Source of the DNA: Bacteroidota bacterium
Lineage (GTDB): Bacteria > Bacteroidota > Bacteroidia > Bacteroidales > VadinHA17
DNA: 6,531 bases
Reading direction: 5' to 3'
Assembly: GCA_022711195.1 (NCBI GenBank)
Contig: JAKLFN010000118.1
Location: 1-6,531 of the forward strand
Below are positions 1 through 5,508 of the stretch, in pieces. The translations under genes were made by a program, and so were the position numbers. Positions within the stretch are counted from its first letter, which is position 1. Every line of letters starts with the position of its first letter. A model generated the notes under the pieces. It did no database searches, was not told where the DNA came from, and saw only the letters and a program-made list of their open reading frames with translations.

Positions 1-2
1 AT

Positions 3-515
3 GTTGACTATAGCTATTTACTGGACCCAGAATCAAACAAGCATGTTTCGTCCATTGGCTCCTGGGAAACGAAGTGGGTCAGATATCTGCCGGTCATCGA
101 TTCTCTTCGTCCATCGGTGTACTTGCCTGAAAGCAAAATAGACCACAGTAAGATCAACACGGTCTATATTAGGGAACTTATCGGCTCCGTTTATGATGAT
201 CACCCGCTATGCGAACTTGTTTTCGCAGGCTCTAATTATGACAGATTGCTCCTGACGCAGCGCTCTTGCCATTGGGACTATCTTTCTACTGGTAAATACG
301 TGTCTGTGGATACCTATCAAAATAGACCAGTCGACAAGGTCATCCAGCAATGGTTGAAATTGCGCCCGGGCATGTCAAGAGAAGAGGTCGGAGAGCTTAT
401 TGGTCCACCGCAAAAAGCGACTTTTAACAGCGCGACGAACACGTGGGTTTCTGAATACGGTTACGGTCGGATACGATTCTACCGTGAAGGACTGTCAAAC
501 TGGCGGTTATATTGA
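3..515 (+). CDS. Partial envelope protein with BamE/SmpA-like C-terminal domain (5' end outside window)
   Basis: The frame is open from the left edge with no stop, so at least 170 residues are present and the true start lies outside the window; a GTG at 117 is possible but the upstream residues look equally protein-like. The C-terminus has the pattern LKLRPGMSREEVGELIGPP, then an aromatic-rich beta segment (WVSEYGYGRIRFY) ending in NWRLY. This 'GMs..eV...lG.P' helix turn followed by beta strands is typical of the BamE/SmpA/OmlA fold found in outer-membrane assembly lipoproteins and in unrelated periplasmic proteins. No signal peptide can be judged because the N-terminus is missing. The preceding part is Tyr/Asp-rich and not recognised. 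Envelope location is inferred from the fold only. It is unlikely to be BamE itself, since the fold sits at the end of a longer protein. The gene ends 88 nt before the IHF-like gene on the same strand. Confidence 0.75.
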   Translation, partial: VDYSYLLDPESNKHVSSIGSWETKWVRYLPVIDSLRPSVYLPESKIDHSKINTVYIRELIGSVYDDHPLCELVFAGSNYDRLLLTQRSCHWDYLSTGKYVSVDTYQNRPVDKVIQQWLKLRPGMSREEVGELIGPPQKATFNSATNTWVSEYGYGRIRFYREGLSNWRLY

Positions 516-520
516 CGGCG

Positions 521-587
521 GCAATCCTCTTCATGCTGATTAGGATTAATTCGTACATTAGCTCACGAATTAGAAGATCAGGATTGC
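521..587. repeat. Nested inverted repeat upstream of the IHF-like gene
   Basis: The outer arms GCAATCCT (521-528) and AGGATTGC (580-587) are perfect complements. The stem continues with CTTC (529-532) and GAAG (573-576) across a 3-nt bulge at 577-579. Inside lies a second perfect pair, TAATTCGT (547-554) and ACGAATTA (565-572), with a 10-nt loop. The 5' outer arm could instead pair with AGGATT at 542-547, giving a competing fold. The element ends 4 nt before the ribosome site of the gene at 604, so it would be in that gene's 5' leader or act as a protein-binding site. Its function is unknown. Confidence 0.6.
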
Positions 588-590
588 AAA

Positions 591-597
591 AAGGAAG
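591..597 (+). promoter_or_regulatory. Ribosome binding site for the IHF-like gene
   Basis: AAGGAAG lies 6 nt before the ATG at 604. It is purine-rich and well spaced, and it supports ATG 604 as the start. Confidence 0.75.
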
Positions 598-603
598 TAT
601 GAT

Positions 604-879
604 ATGAATAAGTACGACCTTATCACTCTACTCGCATCCAAAGAAAACCTGACCGAAGTAAACGCCACCAGGATCGTGAATCTCATCTTCGATGGATTCA
701 AGGATGCACTGGTAAAAGGTGACAGGATCGAGATCAGGTGGTTCGGCAGCTTCGTGGTGCGGGAATATAGGTCCTATGCCGGAAGGAATCCAAAGACAGG
801 GAAAGTGGTTGAGGTGAAGTCCAAGAGGTTGCCGTTCTTCAAGGTGGGGAAGGAGTTGAGAGAAAGTATAAATACATGA
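604..879 (+). CDS. HU/IHF-family DNA-bending protein, IHF-beta-like, with unusual Trp46
   Basis: A 91-residue protein, the usual length for a DNABII (HU/IHF) subunit. The N-terminal helices (about 1-38) form the dimer body. The beta arm contains GRNPKTG (60-66) with the intercalating Pro63, and the C-terminus ends in the family block LPFFKVGKELRE. The arm and tail resemble integration host factor beta-type subunits of delta-proteobacterial type more than HU. Such proteins bind the minor groove as dimers, bend DNA sharply, and help recombination, replication and promoter architecture. The odd feature is IEIRWFGSF at 42-50, where nearly all relatives have RGFGSF; GGG to TGG is one base change. 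The start is supported by AAGGAAG 6 nt upstream. The next gene begins 30 nt downstream on the same strand, so co-transcription is possible. No partner subunit can be identified except the HU at 4873-5142. Family is certain; IHF versus HU subtype is an inference. Confidence 0.93.
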   Translation: MNKYDLITLLASKENLTEVNATRIVNLIFDGFKDALVKGDRIEIRWFGSFVVREYRSYAGRNPKTGKVVEVKSKRLPFFKVGKELRESINT

Positions 880-909
880 TTTACTTGATTGCGAATGGTA
901 GGTAATAAA

Positions 910-2214
910 ATGTCAGTTGAGACTGAGAAAGCCACTCAGGAAGGCAAATCAGCAGAGCTCGCCGCTCGATGCCACGAAATTCAAACTGGACTCACTCTGG
1001 TCGAAGTACCGGAGTTTGATACTTTAACAGCAACGGGAATGGCTGTACGCCTTGCTTTGCATATTCGTGGTTTACCAGCTATTAACTTTGATGTATTAAG
1101 GCTCGTTGCCTCTCACTATCTAGGTATTCCCCCTGTTGTTGTTAAGCGTATAGTAGAAATCCTTGGCGAGGTAGAGTTCGTAAAAATTGCTAAAGAAGGG
1201 AAACGCATAAAAACGATTCTGCCAACTGTGCCATATTACCAGGATCTGTATAATACTCTTGGAGATTATGCAGTTACCCAAGGTCTTAATGAGTCTGAGC
1301 AGTTGAGCATAGAAATATTGAAGCGATTAGCCAAGTCGCCAGAAAAGCTGGAATCATTAAAAAGTCAGCTTGGAGCTGATAAAAAACTAATCAATAGAGC
1401 AATCGAAATCGGACAGGAAGGTGCATATCTGCGACAATATCGGTATCGTGGACGTGATGTCTTACTAAGTCCTGTGTATTTCTCAGAGAATGCGGATATA
1501 TTTGCTGATATTGTAGCGGCAAAGGGGTCTAAACAAGTTCAAAAGGTATTAAACGCTGTTAAATCTGCCCAAGGGATACCTCTTGAAATAATTCGAAAAA
1601 AAAAGAAGATATCCAATGTAGATTTTTCCGATGAAGAAATTAGCCTGTTAATACGCTTAGCGCAGGATGGGGTTGTCAAACCACCTTGCATTGAAACTAC
1701 CTACGCAGGAGAGAATTATTTTATATTTACTCCTACACCTGCGGGTGCTGCATTGGCACCTACAAAAAGGGACATTTACGAAAAAGCTATGGCGATAGTC
1801 GCGGCAGTGAGGCAGGGCCAATTTCTGCCTAAGAGGTATGCGATTCGCTCTCCTGGAGCAGTCCTGTATACATTGAAATCAAACTTGAGACTGGGTAAAG
1901 CGACTACTGAGGCTACTCAACAATATCGAAAACTTGTCCATCTAAGAGTCGCTCAACTAATAGATGTTGGCGGTGGATATAGCGAATTACGAATCATTGA
2001 CACGCCAGAAAATTTAGAAGCCCTGAAAATAGCTTATTCTCTTGTAGAATCTGGTTCCGCAGAGGGAGTTGAAGTAGATCAAGATGCTCGTGAAGCACTT
2101 CAGCGAGATCAGGCGTATGTAGAATCGTTAATCGCGTCCGCTAAACTGCAGAAAAGAAAGAAAGTTCAATTATCAGATCAACAACAGCTCGAGTTAGAAA
2201 ATTTATTTCTATAG
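910..2214 (+). CDS. Unrecognised 434-residue predicted helical/winged-helix protein, first gene of a two-gene unit
   Basis: I do not recognise this family. ATG 910 is chosen because GGTAGGT lies 6 nt upstream; a TTG at 889 or ATG at 895 would add a few residues. There is no signal peptide or membrane segment, so it is probably cytoplasmic. Residues about 58-104 (INFDVLRLVASHYLGIPPVV onward, to KRIKTILP) read as a winged-helix unit: three helices then a basic hairpin. Similar helix-helix-hairpin patterns recur around 135-195 and 225-290, the last ending NYFIFTPTP. The C-terminal 40 residues are a highly charged helix with a KRKK cluster. This suggests a DNA-binding or scaffold protein built from repeated winged helices. 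The stop is 6 nt before the nuclease-like gene at 2221, which points to a shared job. The DNA is AT-richer than its neighbours. A run of nine A at 1596-1604 lies in frame. Function is inference; the coding status is secure. Confidence 0.88.
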   Translation: MSVETEKATQEGKSAELAARCHEIQTGLTLVEVPEFDTLTATGMAVRLALHIRGLPAINFDVLRLVASHYLGIPPVVVKRIVEILGEVEFVKIAKEGKRIKTILPTVPYYQDLYNTLGDYAVTQGLNESEQLSIEILKRLAKSPEKLESLKSQLGADKKLINRAIEIGQEGAYLRQYRYRGRDVLLSPVYFSENADIFADIVAAKGSKQVQKVLNAVKSAQGIPLEIIRKKKKISNVDFSDEEISLLIRLAQDGVVKPPCIETTYAGENYFIFTPTPAGAALAPTKRDIYEKAMAIVAAVRQGQFLPKRYAIRSPGAVLYTLKSNLRLGKATTEATQQYRKLVHLRVAQLIDVGGGYSELRIIDTPENLEALKIAYSLVESGSAEGVEVDQDAREALQRDQAYVESLIASAKLQKRKKVQLSDQQQLELENLFL

Positions 2215-2220
2215 TAAATT

Positions 2221-3321
2221 ATGATTAAAGACAGAGAACAAAAAGCGAAAATACTCCGCTACTGTGCTGCGAAGGAATGGTTTCCTCAACTTGAGGTTGG
2301 ACTGCAGCCTATAGGGGCATTAAAGAAAATTAGCCCACTAGTCACTGATTTAGATGTAGTGGCCTCAATACAAGATGATTTTGAGGGTGTAAAAAATATT
2401 GTTTTTGATTGCAAGACAAAAAGCAAAGAATCGCCTGTTAATCGCGCATTGTGGCTTAGAGGTGTACTGGATAGATTTAAAGCAGGTCAGGGCTTCTGTA
2501 TTCTCAGAAGAGGTTCATTTATCGAGCTAGATCACAGATTGTCGGCAAATAAATTTGGAATAATATTACTTTCAGAAGATGAGTTCGATCTGTTCGCAGA
2601 CGTCACGTCACGCAATTACAAGAAGGCAAAAGGACATATATGCTCAATCGATGCATGGGATATGTATTTAGATATAGGGGTTAAATACACTAAATTGCAA
2701 CCAGTAATACTATTCAACAGATCGGGTTATTGGATGATAGAGGATGCGGCTGAGGCATGCAGGAAAACACTAAGTGCATTGATTTCGGCTCGTCCTGAAC
2801 TGGATCCTTCTAAGGTGGTACACTCTGCACTGATATTAGACCTTGCGGCTCTATTTTCTCGGTCATTGGCAATAATTCTGTACAATATATTTAAAGCTTA
2901 CTTACATCCAGGAAAAGAATCAGATTTATCCGATGCCTTGCGCATGATGTTGTATGGGGGACGCGATGCATACGATTACAGAAATACATTGTACAAGAAG
3001 TATCTACAAAGTCAGCGAGGCGACCAATTTGCAGCTGTGGATCTAAGTATGCCTGAGTGGGACAGATTTATTCAACTGATTAGGCAATTGTTGGACTCAC
3101 CGACTGATGCACCTCGCATTCCACTGATTTTAAGAGAACTTAGTTTCGCATATATGGTCAATTCATCCGATTATGAGTACGCACGCCAGCTATGCTCTAA
3201 GTCACCACAAGCTGCTCGATTTGCTGTTCTCGTAGTAGACTATCTATGCAGGGCGGGTAAACTACCCCCCGAATTTCAGAAGATAATCGAGGGGACGCTC
3301 TTGAGTATCCAACCCTCATAA
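2221..3321 (+). CDS. PD-(D/E)XK nuclease-like protein with helical C-terminal domain, second gene of the unit
   Basis: A 366-residue soluble protein. Residues 7-120 show the order of a restriction-endonuclease-like fold: helix AKILRYCAAKEWFPQLEV (9-26), strand with TDLDVV (Asp43 and Asp45), strand VFDCKTK (Asp63-x-Lys65), helix NRALWLRGVL (74-83), and the later helix-strand ANKFGIILLSEDEF (109-122), which is typical of Mrr-like and Holliday-junction nuclease relatives. Asp45 with Asp63/Lys65 would be the metal-binding and catalytic set. Residues about 165-366 are mostly predicted helix, including a hydrophobic stretch at 199-228 that carries charges and so is more likely a helical core than a membrane span. 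No helicase, methylase or DNA-recognition domain is visible in it. There is no clear ribosome site; the ATG is 6 nt after the previous stop, so translation is probably coupled. Nuclease activity is predicted from motifs only; an inactive fold is possible. Substrate is unknown. Confidence 0.88.
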   Translation: MIKDREQKAKILRYCAAKEWFPQLEVGLQPIGALKKISPLVTDLDVVASIQDDFEGVKNIVFDCKTKSKESPVNRALWLRGVLDRFKAGQGFCILRRGSFIELDHRLSANKFGIILLSEDEFDLFADVTSRNYKKAKGHICSIDAWDMYLDIGVKYTKLQPVILFNRSGYWMIEDAAEACRKTLSALISARPELDPSKVVHSALILDLAALFSRSLAIILYNIFKAYLHPGKESDLSDALRMMLYGGRDAYDYRNTLYKKYLQSQRGDQFAAVDLSMPEWDRFIQLIRQLLDSPTDAPRIPLILRELSFAYMVNSSDYEYARQLCSKSPQAARFAVLVVDYLCRAGKLPPEFQKIIEGTLLSIQPS

Positions 3322-3322
3322 C

Positions 3323-3337
3323 TAATATATTATATTA
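3323..3337. repeat. AT-only palindrome after the two-gene unit
   Basis: TAATATA, one T, then TATATTA form a perfect 15-bp palindrome made only of A and T, two bases after the stop of the nuclease-like gene and before the convergent gene's stop at 3353. It has no GC stem, so it is not a good intrinsic terminator. It may only mark the AT-rich edge of the acquired unit. Confidence 0.35.
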
Positions 3338-3352
3338 TCTACTATTTTCTCT

Positions 3353-3703
3353 TCATCTCTCCCCTACCTGCTCATCCTTCTGCCTCCAGACCATCTCGCA
3401 CTCGCAGAGAAACCGTTCACTCAGCATGACCTCCATCATCTCCCTGGCACCTTCCCAGTCTAATCCCCGCTCCGTGCAAAAACGATTGAACCTCCTGAAT
3501 AGAACTGGTTCTGGTCGATCATACATCGTACGGTGAACACATTGCCTTGGATCATTCTCGAAACCTTCCTTTTGAAAGAGCTGCTGTGTGCTCCTGAGGT
3601 ATATGCGAAGTTCCAGGATGAAGGATTCGAGTCGGACAGGATCCAGCAAGTAGGTCATGGTCGCCTCGCGGGATTTAATTTTTCTGTGGGGGATGGTGAG
3701 CAT
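3353..3703 (-). CDS. Hypothetical 116-residue charged protein, divergent from the HTH gene
   Basis: No family is recognised. The start at 3703 is chosen because AAGGAG lies 7 nt upstream of this ATG (3711-3716 on the plus strand); an upstream ATG at 3760 lacks a ribosome site, and a downstream ATG at 3658 would remove a 15-residue basic N-terminus. The protein is soluble, with no signal peptide or membrane segment. It has a basic start (HRKIKSR), two long predicted helices rich in Arg and Glu (about 22-46 and 80-110), and three cysteines towards the end (Cys76, Cys100, Cys102), of which C-E-C could bind a metal but lacks enough partners to say so. It is convergent with the nuclease-like gene and divergent from the helix-turn-helix gene at 3783, sharing an 80-nt promoter region with it, so joint control is plausible. 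An overlapping frame on the other strand is longer in part but has no ribosome site. Confidence 0.65.
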   Translation of the reverse strand: MLTIPHRKIKSREATMTYLLDPVRLESFILELRIYLRSTQQLFQKEGFENDPRQCVHRTMYDRPEPVLFRRFNRFCTERGLDWEGAREMMEVMLSERFLCECEMVWRQKDEQVGER

Positions 3704-3710
3704 GGGGTAT

Positions 3711-3716
3711 CTCCTT
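3711..3716 (-). promoter_or_regulatory. Ribosome binding site for the minus-strand hypothetical gene
   Basis: Read on the minus strand this is AAGGAG, 7 nt before ATG 3703. It decides the start over the upstream ATG at 3760. Confidence 0.7.
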
Positions 3717-3722
3717 TTATGT

Positions 3723-3751
3723 TTGTTCCATTTCGACAGTGGTGCTATATA
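3723..3751 (+). promoter_or_regulatory. Possible promoter for the HTH gene in the divergent region
   Basis: TTGTTC (3723-3728) and TATATA (3746-3751) are separated by 17 bp, the ideal spacing for a sigma-70 promoter with moderate matches in both boxes. It reads towards the gene at 3783. The TATATA box is self-complementary and could also serve the minus-strand gene. No start site can be confirmed from sequence. Confidence 0.4.
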
Positions 3752-3770
3752 CTTGAACATAATCTATCAA

Positions 3771-3784
3771 ATGAGGTGCCTCAT
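3771..3784. promoter_or_regulatory. Palindrome over the ribosome site and start codon of the HTH gene
   Basis: ATGAGG-TG-CCTCAT is a palindrome with perfect 6-bp arms. It contains the ribosome site GAGGTG (3773-3778) and the first two bases of the ATG at 3783. As DNA it could be an operator for the helix-turn-helix protein; as RNA a short hairpin would hide the ribosome site. Either would give self-limitation. This role is inferred. Confidence 0.5.
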
Positions 3785-4067
3785 GAGTGCAGGACAAAAG
3801 TCGGATAGAACAGACACTGCATACGCAGCGAAGGCACATGAATTATCACTGAAGAACAGGAACTGGCTGCGACACGGCAAAGGAACGACTGCAGGTAAGA
3901 TCGACGAGATGCTCCTGGATGGGGCGACTATTGAACAGATGGCCAAGAGGGCAAAGACCACCAAGGCGGCAGTATCCGTTCATCTTACCCATTTGAGGAA
4001 GGAGCACAAGCTGGCTATTGTGAAGAAGGATGGCGTCTACAGGTATGACGTGAAACAAGCAAAATAG
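3783..4067 (+). CDS. Small helix-turn-helix (winged-helix) protein, 94 residues
   Basis: ATG 3783 is chosen because GAGGTG sits 4 nt upstream; the in-frame ATG at 3771 has no ribosome site and overlaps this one. The N-terminal 35 residues are polar and basic. Residues 37-46 (AGKIDEMLLD) form a first helix, ATIEQMAKRA (48-57) a second, and KAAVSVHLTHLRKE (61-74) a recognition-type helix with exposed Ser, His, Thr, Arg and Lys. A short basic wing follows (LAIVKKDGVYRYDV, 77-90). This is the layout of small ArsR/MarR-like winged helices. There is no ligand or metal-binding domain. It probably binds DNA and may act on its own promoter, given the palindrome over its start. The divergent neighbour is a hypothetical gene; the membrane protein gene follows 79 nt downstream on the same strand. 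Regulatory role is likely but its targets are unknown. Confidence 0.82.
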   Translation: MSAGQKSDRTDTAYAAKAHELSLKNRNWLRHGKGTTAGKIDEMLLDGATIEQMAKRAKTTKAAVSVHLTHLRKEHKLAIVKKDGVYRYDVKQAK

Positions 4068-4146
4068 ACAAATAAGGCATCATAGACAGTTGGTCCGCTT
4101 TGCGAAATATCCGTTGAAGAAGATAAGGCGGTACGAGGGATGATGT

Positions 4147-4809
4147 ATGGAAACAACAGAGAAGGGAGAAACACTGTCAAGCAAAGAAAACAGGCAGGAG
4201 AATGAAAACAAGAAGATAAACTGGTCACTTATCATATCCAGCTTGGCTTTAGGGTTCTCAGCGCTCGCTGTTTTGATATCCTTTCTAACCTTCTATTTTC
4301 AGTATTGGCGTTTTCATGAGGATTTGAAGGTTACAATTCTTACTGCTACACCGGAATACGATGGTACGGCTTGTACATCTGATATCGTATTCACAAACAA
4401 TGGGAATCAGCAGAGTTCGATAGTAGCCATAAACCTCCTGTGGCACGATCCAGATTCTAAAATACTTACAGGTCCTTTTTCTATTCAGTGCGAGCACCTT
4501 ACTCCATTCAACGTGAATAGCAAGGATGTTGTATCAAAACAGATTAGGATAGGGACGGAGGTAAATATCACCACAGCCATTGAATATTATAGGAAAGCCG
4601 GGGATAGGAAGATCGTCTATCACTTGTTTTTCGGTGTTGTCGACTCAAAAGGTCAATATCATGCAGCGACTATCCCGGTCTTTACAAAGATTATCGGAGA
4701 AAATGGGTGGAAGTTGCCTGGAGGAGAACCGAGAGTCCTACATCTGCTGCCCTCGCCAGAAGTATCTCCTTGGACACACGGTTTTCCGAGAAAAAAGGCG
4801 GTTAAATAA
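4147..4809 (+). CDS. Single-pass membrane-anchored protein with beta-rich soluble domain, 220 residues
   Basis: No named family is recognised. The N-terminus (1-25) is short, polar and ends with KK. Residues about 27-51 are a clear hydrophobic helix (WSLIISSLALGF through FLTFYF), with no cleavage site or lipobox, so it is a signal anchor with the N-terminus in the cytoplasm. The rest (about 58-200) alternates short hydrophobic strands with turns and carries VFTNNGNQQSSIVAINL (75-91), a pattern common in immunoglobulin-like or similar beta sandwiches ('ftN.Gn...i..i.l'). The domain would lie in the periplasm. There are two cysteines in the outer domain (Cys71 and Cys113). The C-terminus is proline-rich then basic (RKKAVK). 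ATG 4147 has GAGGGA 6 nt upstream. The stop lies inside the A-run that serves as the T-tract of the convergent HU terminator. It could share a transcript with the HTH gene, but the 79-nt gap leaves room for its own promoter. Confidence 0.82.
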   Translation: METTEKGETLSSKENRQENENKKINWSLIISSLALGFSALAVLISFLTFYFQYWRFHEDLKVTILTATPEYDGTACTSDIVFTNNGNQQSSIVAINLLWHDPDSKILTGPFSIQCEHLTPFNVNSKDVVSKQIRIGTEVNITTAIEYYRKAGDRKIVYHLFFGVVDSKGQYHAATIPVFTKIIGENGWKLPGGEPRVLHLLPSPEVSPWTHGFPRKKAVK

Positions 4810-4840
4810 AAAAGGGACCCCGGTTGATTCGGAGTCCCTT
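4807..4840 (-). terminator. Intrinsic terminator of the HU gene
   Basis: AAGGGAC at 4812-4818 pairs with GTCCCTT at 4834-4840; after one mismatch (4819/4833), CCG at 4820-4822 pairs with CGG at 4830-4832, leaving a 7-nt loop. Read on the minus strand the hairpin is followed at once by six T and then ATTT, so it terminates HU transcription. On the plus strand no T-run follows. It overlaps the end of the gene at 4147-4809. Confidence 0.9.
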
Positions 4841-4872
4841 CCTGATGGACGAACGTAGTACTGATAAGAAAA

Positions 4873-5142
4873 CTACTTCACAGCATCCTTCAGCCCCTTG
4901 CCCGCCGTGAACTTGGGCACCTTCTTTGCCTTGATCTTGATTGCCTTTCCTGTCTGGGGGTTGCGTCCCGTTCTGGCTGCCCGATTGGCTACCTTGAAGG
5001 TTCCGAACCCGACGATGGTCACATCAGCTCCCTTCTTCAGCGACTTGGTGATGGCTGCGAAAACGGCATCGACAGCAGCCGCGGCCTCCTTCTTCGTGCT
5101 GGTAACCTTCTCGACTTCCTTGATCAGATCTGCCTTGTTCAT
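4873..5142 (-). CDS. hup: DNA-binding protein HU
   Basis: An 89-residue protein with every hallmark of HU: start [10 protein letters not shown], the alanine-rich helical dimer body (about 19-37), VGFGTF at 44-49, the beta arm with GRNPQTGK (59-66) and intercalating Pro62, and the end block [17 protein letters not shown] dimers bind DNA with little sequence preference, bend it, and organise the nucleoid; they also assist replication, repair and regulation. Length matches the family exactly. The start has an excellent ribosome site, AAAGGAGG, about 6 nt upstream, a probable promoter at 5189-5217 and an intrinsic terminator just downstream, so it is a free-standing single-gene unit. Unlike the IHF-like protein at 604-879, its core GFG motif is intact, so this is likely the housekeeping copy. 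It faces the membrane protein gene convergently. Confidence 0.97.
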   Translation of the reverse strand: MNKADLIKEVEKVTSTKKEAAAAVDAVFAAITKSLKKGADVTIVGFGTFKVANRAARTGRNPQTGKAIKIKAKKVPKFTAGKGLKDAVK

Positions 5143-5147
5143 GCGCT

Positions 5148-5155
5148 CCTCCTTT
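5148..5155 (-). promoter_or_regulatory. Strong ribosome binding site for HU
   Basis: The minus strand reads AAAGGAGGAGCGC then ATG at 5142, a near-perfect Shine-Dalgarno match, as expected for an abundant nucleoid protein. Confidence 0.85.
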
Positions 5156-5188
5156 ATGGGTTAATCCATTTCATGGATATGGAATTGC

Positions 5189-5217
5189 CTATTAAAGGAT
5201 ATTACAAAAGATATCAA
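5189..5217 (-). promoter_or_regulatory. Possible sigma-70 promoter of HU
   Basis: On the minus strand, TTGATA (5217-5212) and TAATAG (5194-5189) lie 17 bp apart, upstream of the HU ribosome site. The -35 box is good and the -10 box only moderate. It would give a leader of roughly 40 nt. Confidence 0.45.
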
Positions 5218-5229
5218 GGAAATATCATG

Positions 5230-5289
5230 CAGGCGGACAGGTTCAGAGGAAGAAAGAAATTTCGGTGGATGTACCTGTGTTGCCTCCTG
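5230..5289. repeat. Long imperfect inverted repeat upstream of HU
   Basis: CAGGCGG-ACAGGT (5230-5242) pairs with ACCTGT (5273-5278) and CCTCCTG (5283-5289), with a 4-nt bulge at 5279-5282 and one mismatch: 12 of 13 positions pair. The loop is 30 nt. It lies just upstream of the probable HU promoter. It may be an operator, a small RNA stem, or the remains of a small element. Confidence 0.45.
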
Positions 5290-5370
5290 AAGTATTTGAT
5301 ATTTGAGATTAATGAGGAAAAGCAGATTACAATCCGCAACCGCTTGCTATGTTCCTGACGCAAAATACAG

Positions 5371-5397
5371 GCTTCTAATCATTTTCCTGATTTAGGC
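5371..5397. repeat. Small AT-rich stem-loop
   Basis: CTAATCA (5375-5381) pairs with TGATTTAG (5388-5395) with one bulged T, around the loop TTTTCC; GC ends at 5371-5372 and 5396-5397 can also pair across a 2-nt bulge. No T-run follows. No role can be assigned. Confidence 0.35.
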
Positions 5398-5485
5398 ATT
5401 CCCTCGGGGTGACGATTCCGAAGATCCACAAATGTAAATGCAATGGGTAGTTCGCTAAACAATTATGTATCCTCGGAGAAATATT

Positions 5486-5508
5486 ATTCTTGAAATAAGA
5501 ATCTTTTT
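5486..5508 (+). terminator. Weak possible terminator hairpin
   Basis: ATTCTT (5486-5491), loop GAAAT, AAGAAT (5497-5502), then C and five T. The stem is short and AT-only, so termination would be inefficient. No clear gene lies directly upstream on the plus strand. Confidence 0.3.

Noticed and set aside
889..909. TTG 889 as start of the winged-helix gene
   Set aside because: It would add seven residues without a ribosome site; ATG 910 has a purine-rich GGTAGGT at suitable spacing.
2817..2904. Membrane span in the nuclease-like protein (residues 199-228)
   Set aside because: The stretch is hydrophobic but contains His, Asp, Arg and Lys spread through it, which fits a buried helix better.
3533..3808. 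91-codon plus-strand frame opposite the hypothetical minus-strand gene
   Set aside because: It has no ribosome site and overlaps both the minus-strand gene with a good ribosome site and the start of the HTH gene.
3353..4067. Toxin-antitoxin pair
   Set aside because: The two small genes are divergent rather than in one operon, and neither shows a toxin motif. A regulator plus unknown gene is the safer reading.
4898..5164. 88-codon frame on the plus strand inside the HU gene
   Set aside because: It is the antisense of a certain HU gene; its Ala/Leu-rich, membrane-like look comes from HU codon use.
5173..5358. 61-codon open frame on the plus strand
   Set aside because: It has no ribosome site, runs through the probable HU promoter and a fold-back, and has no protein-like features.
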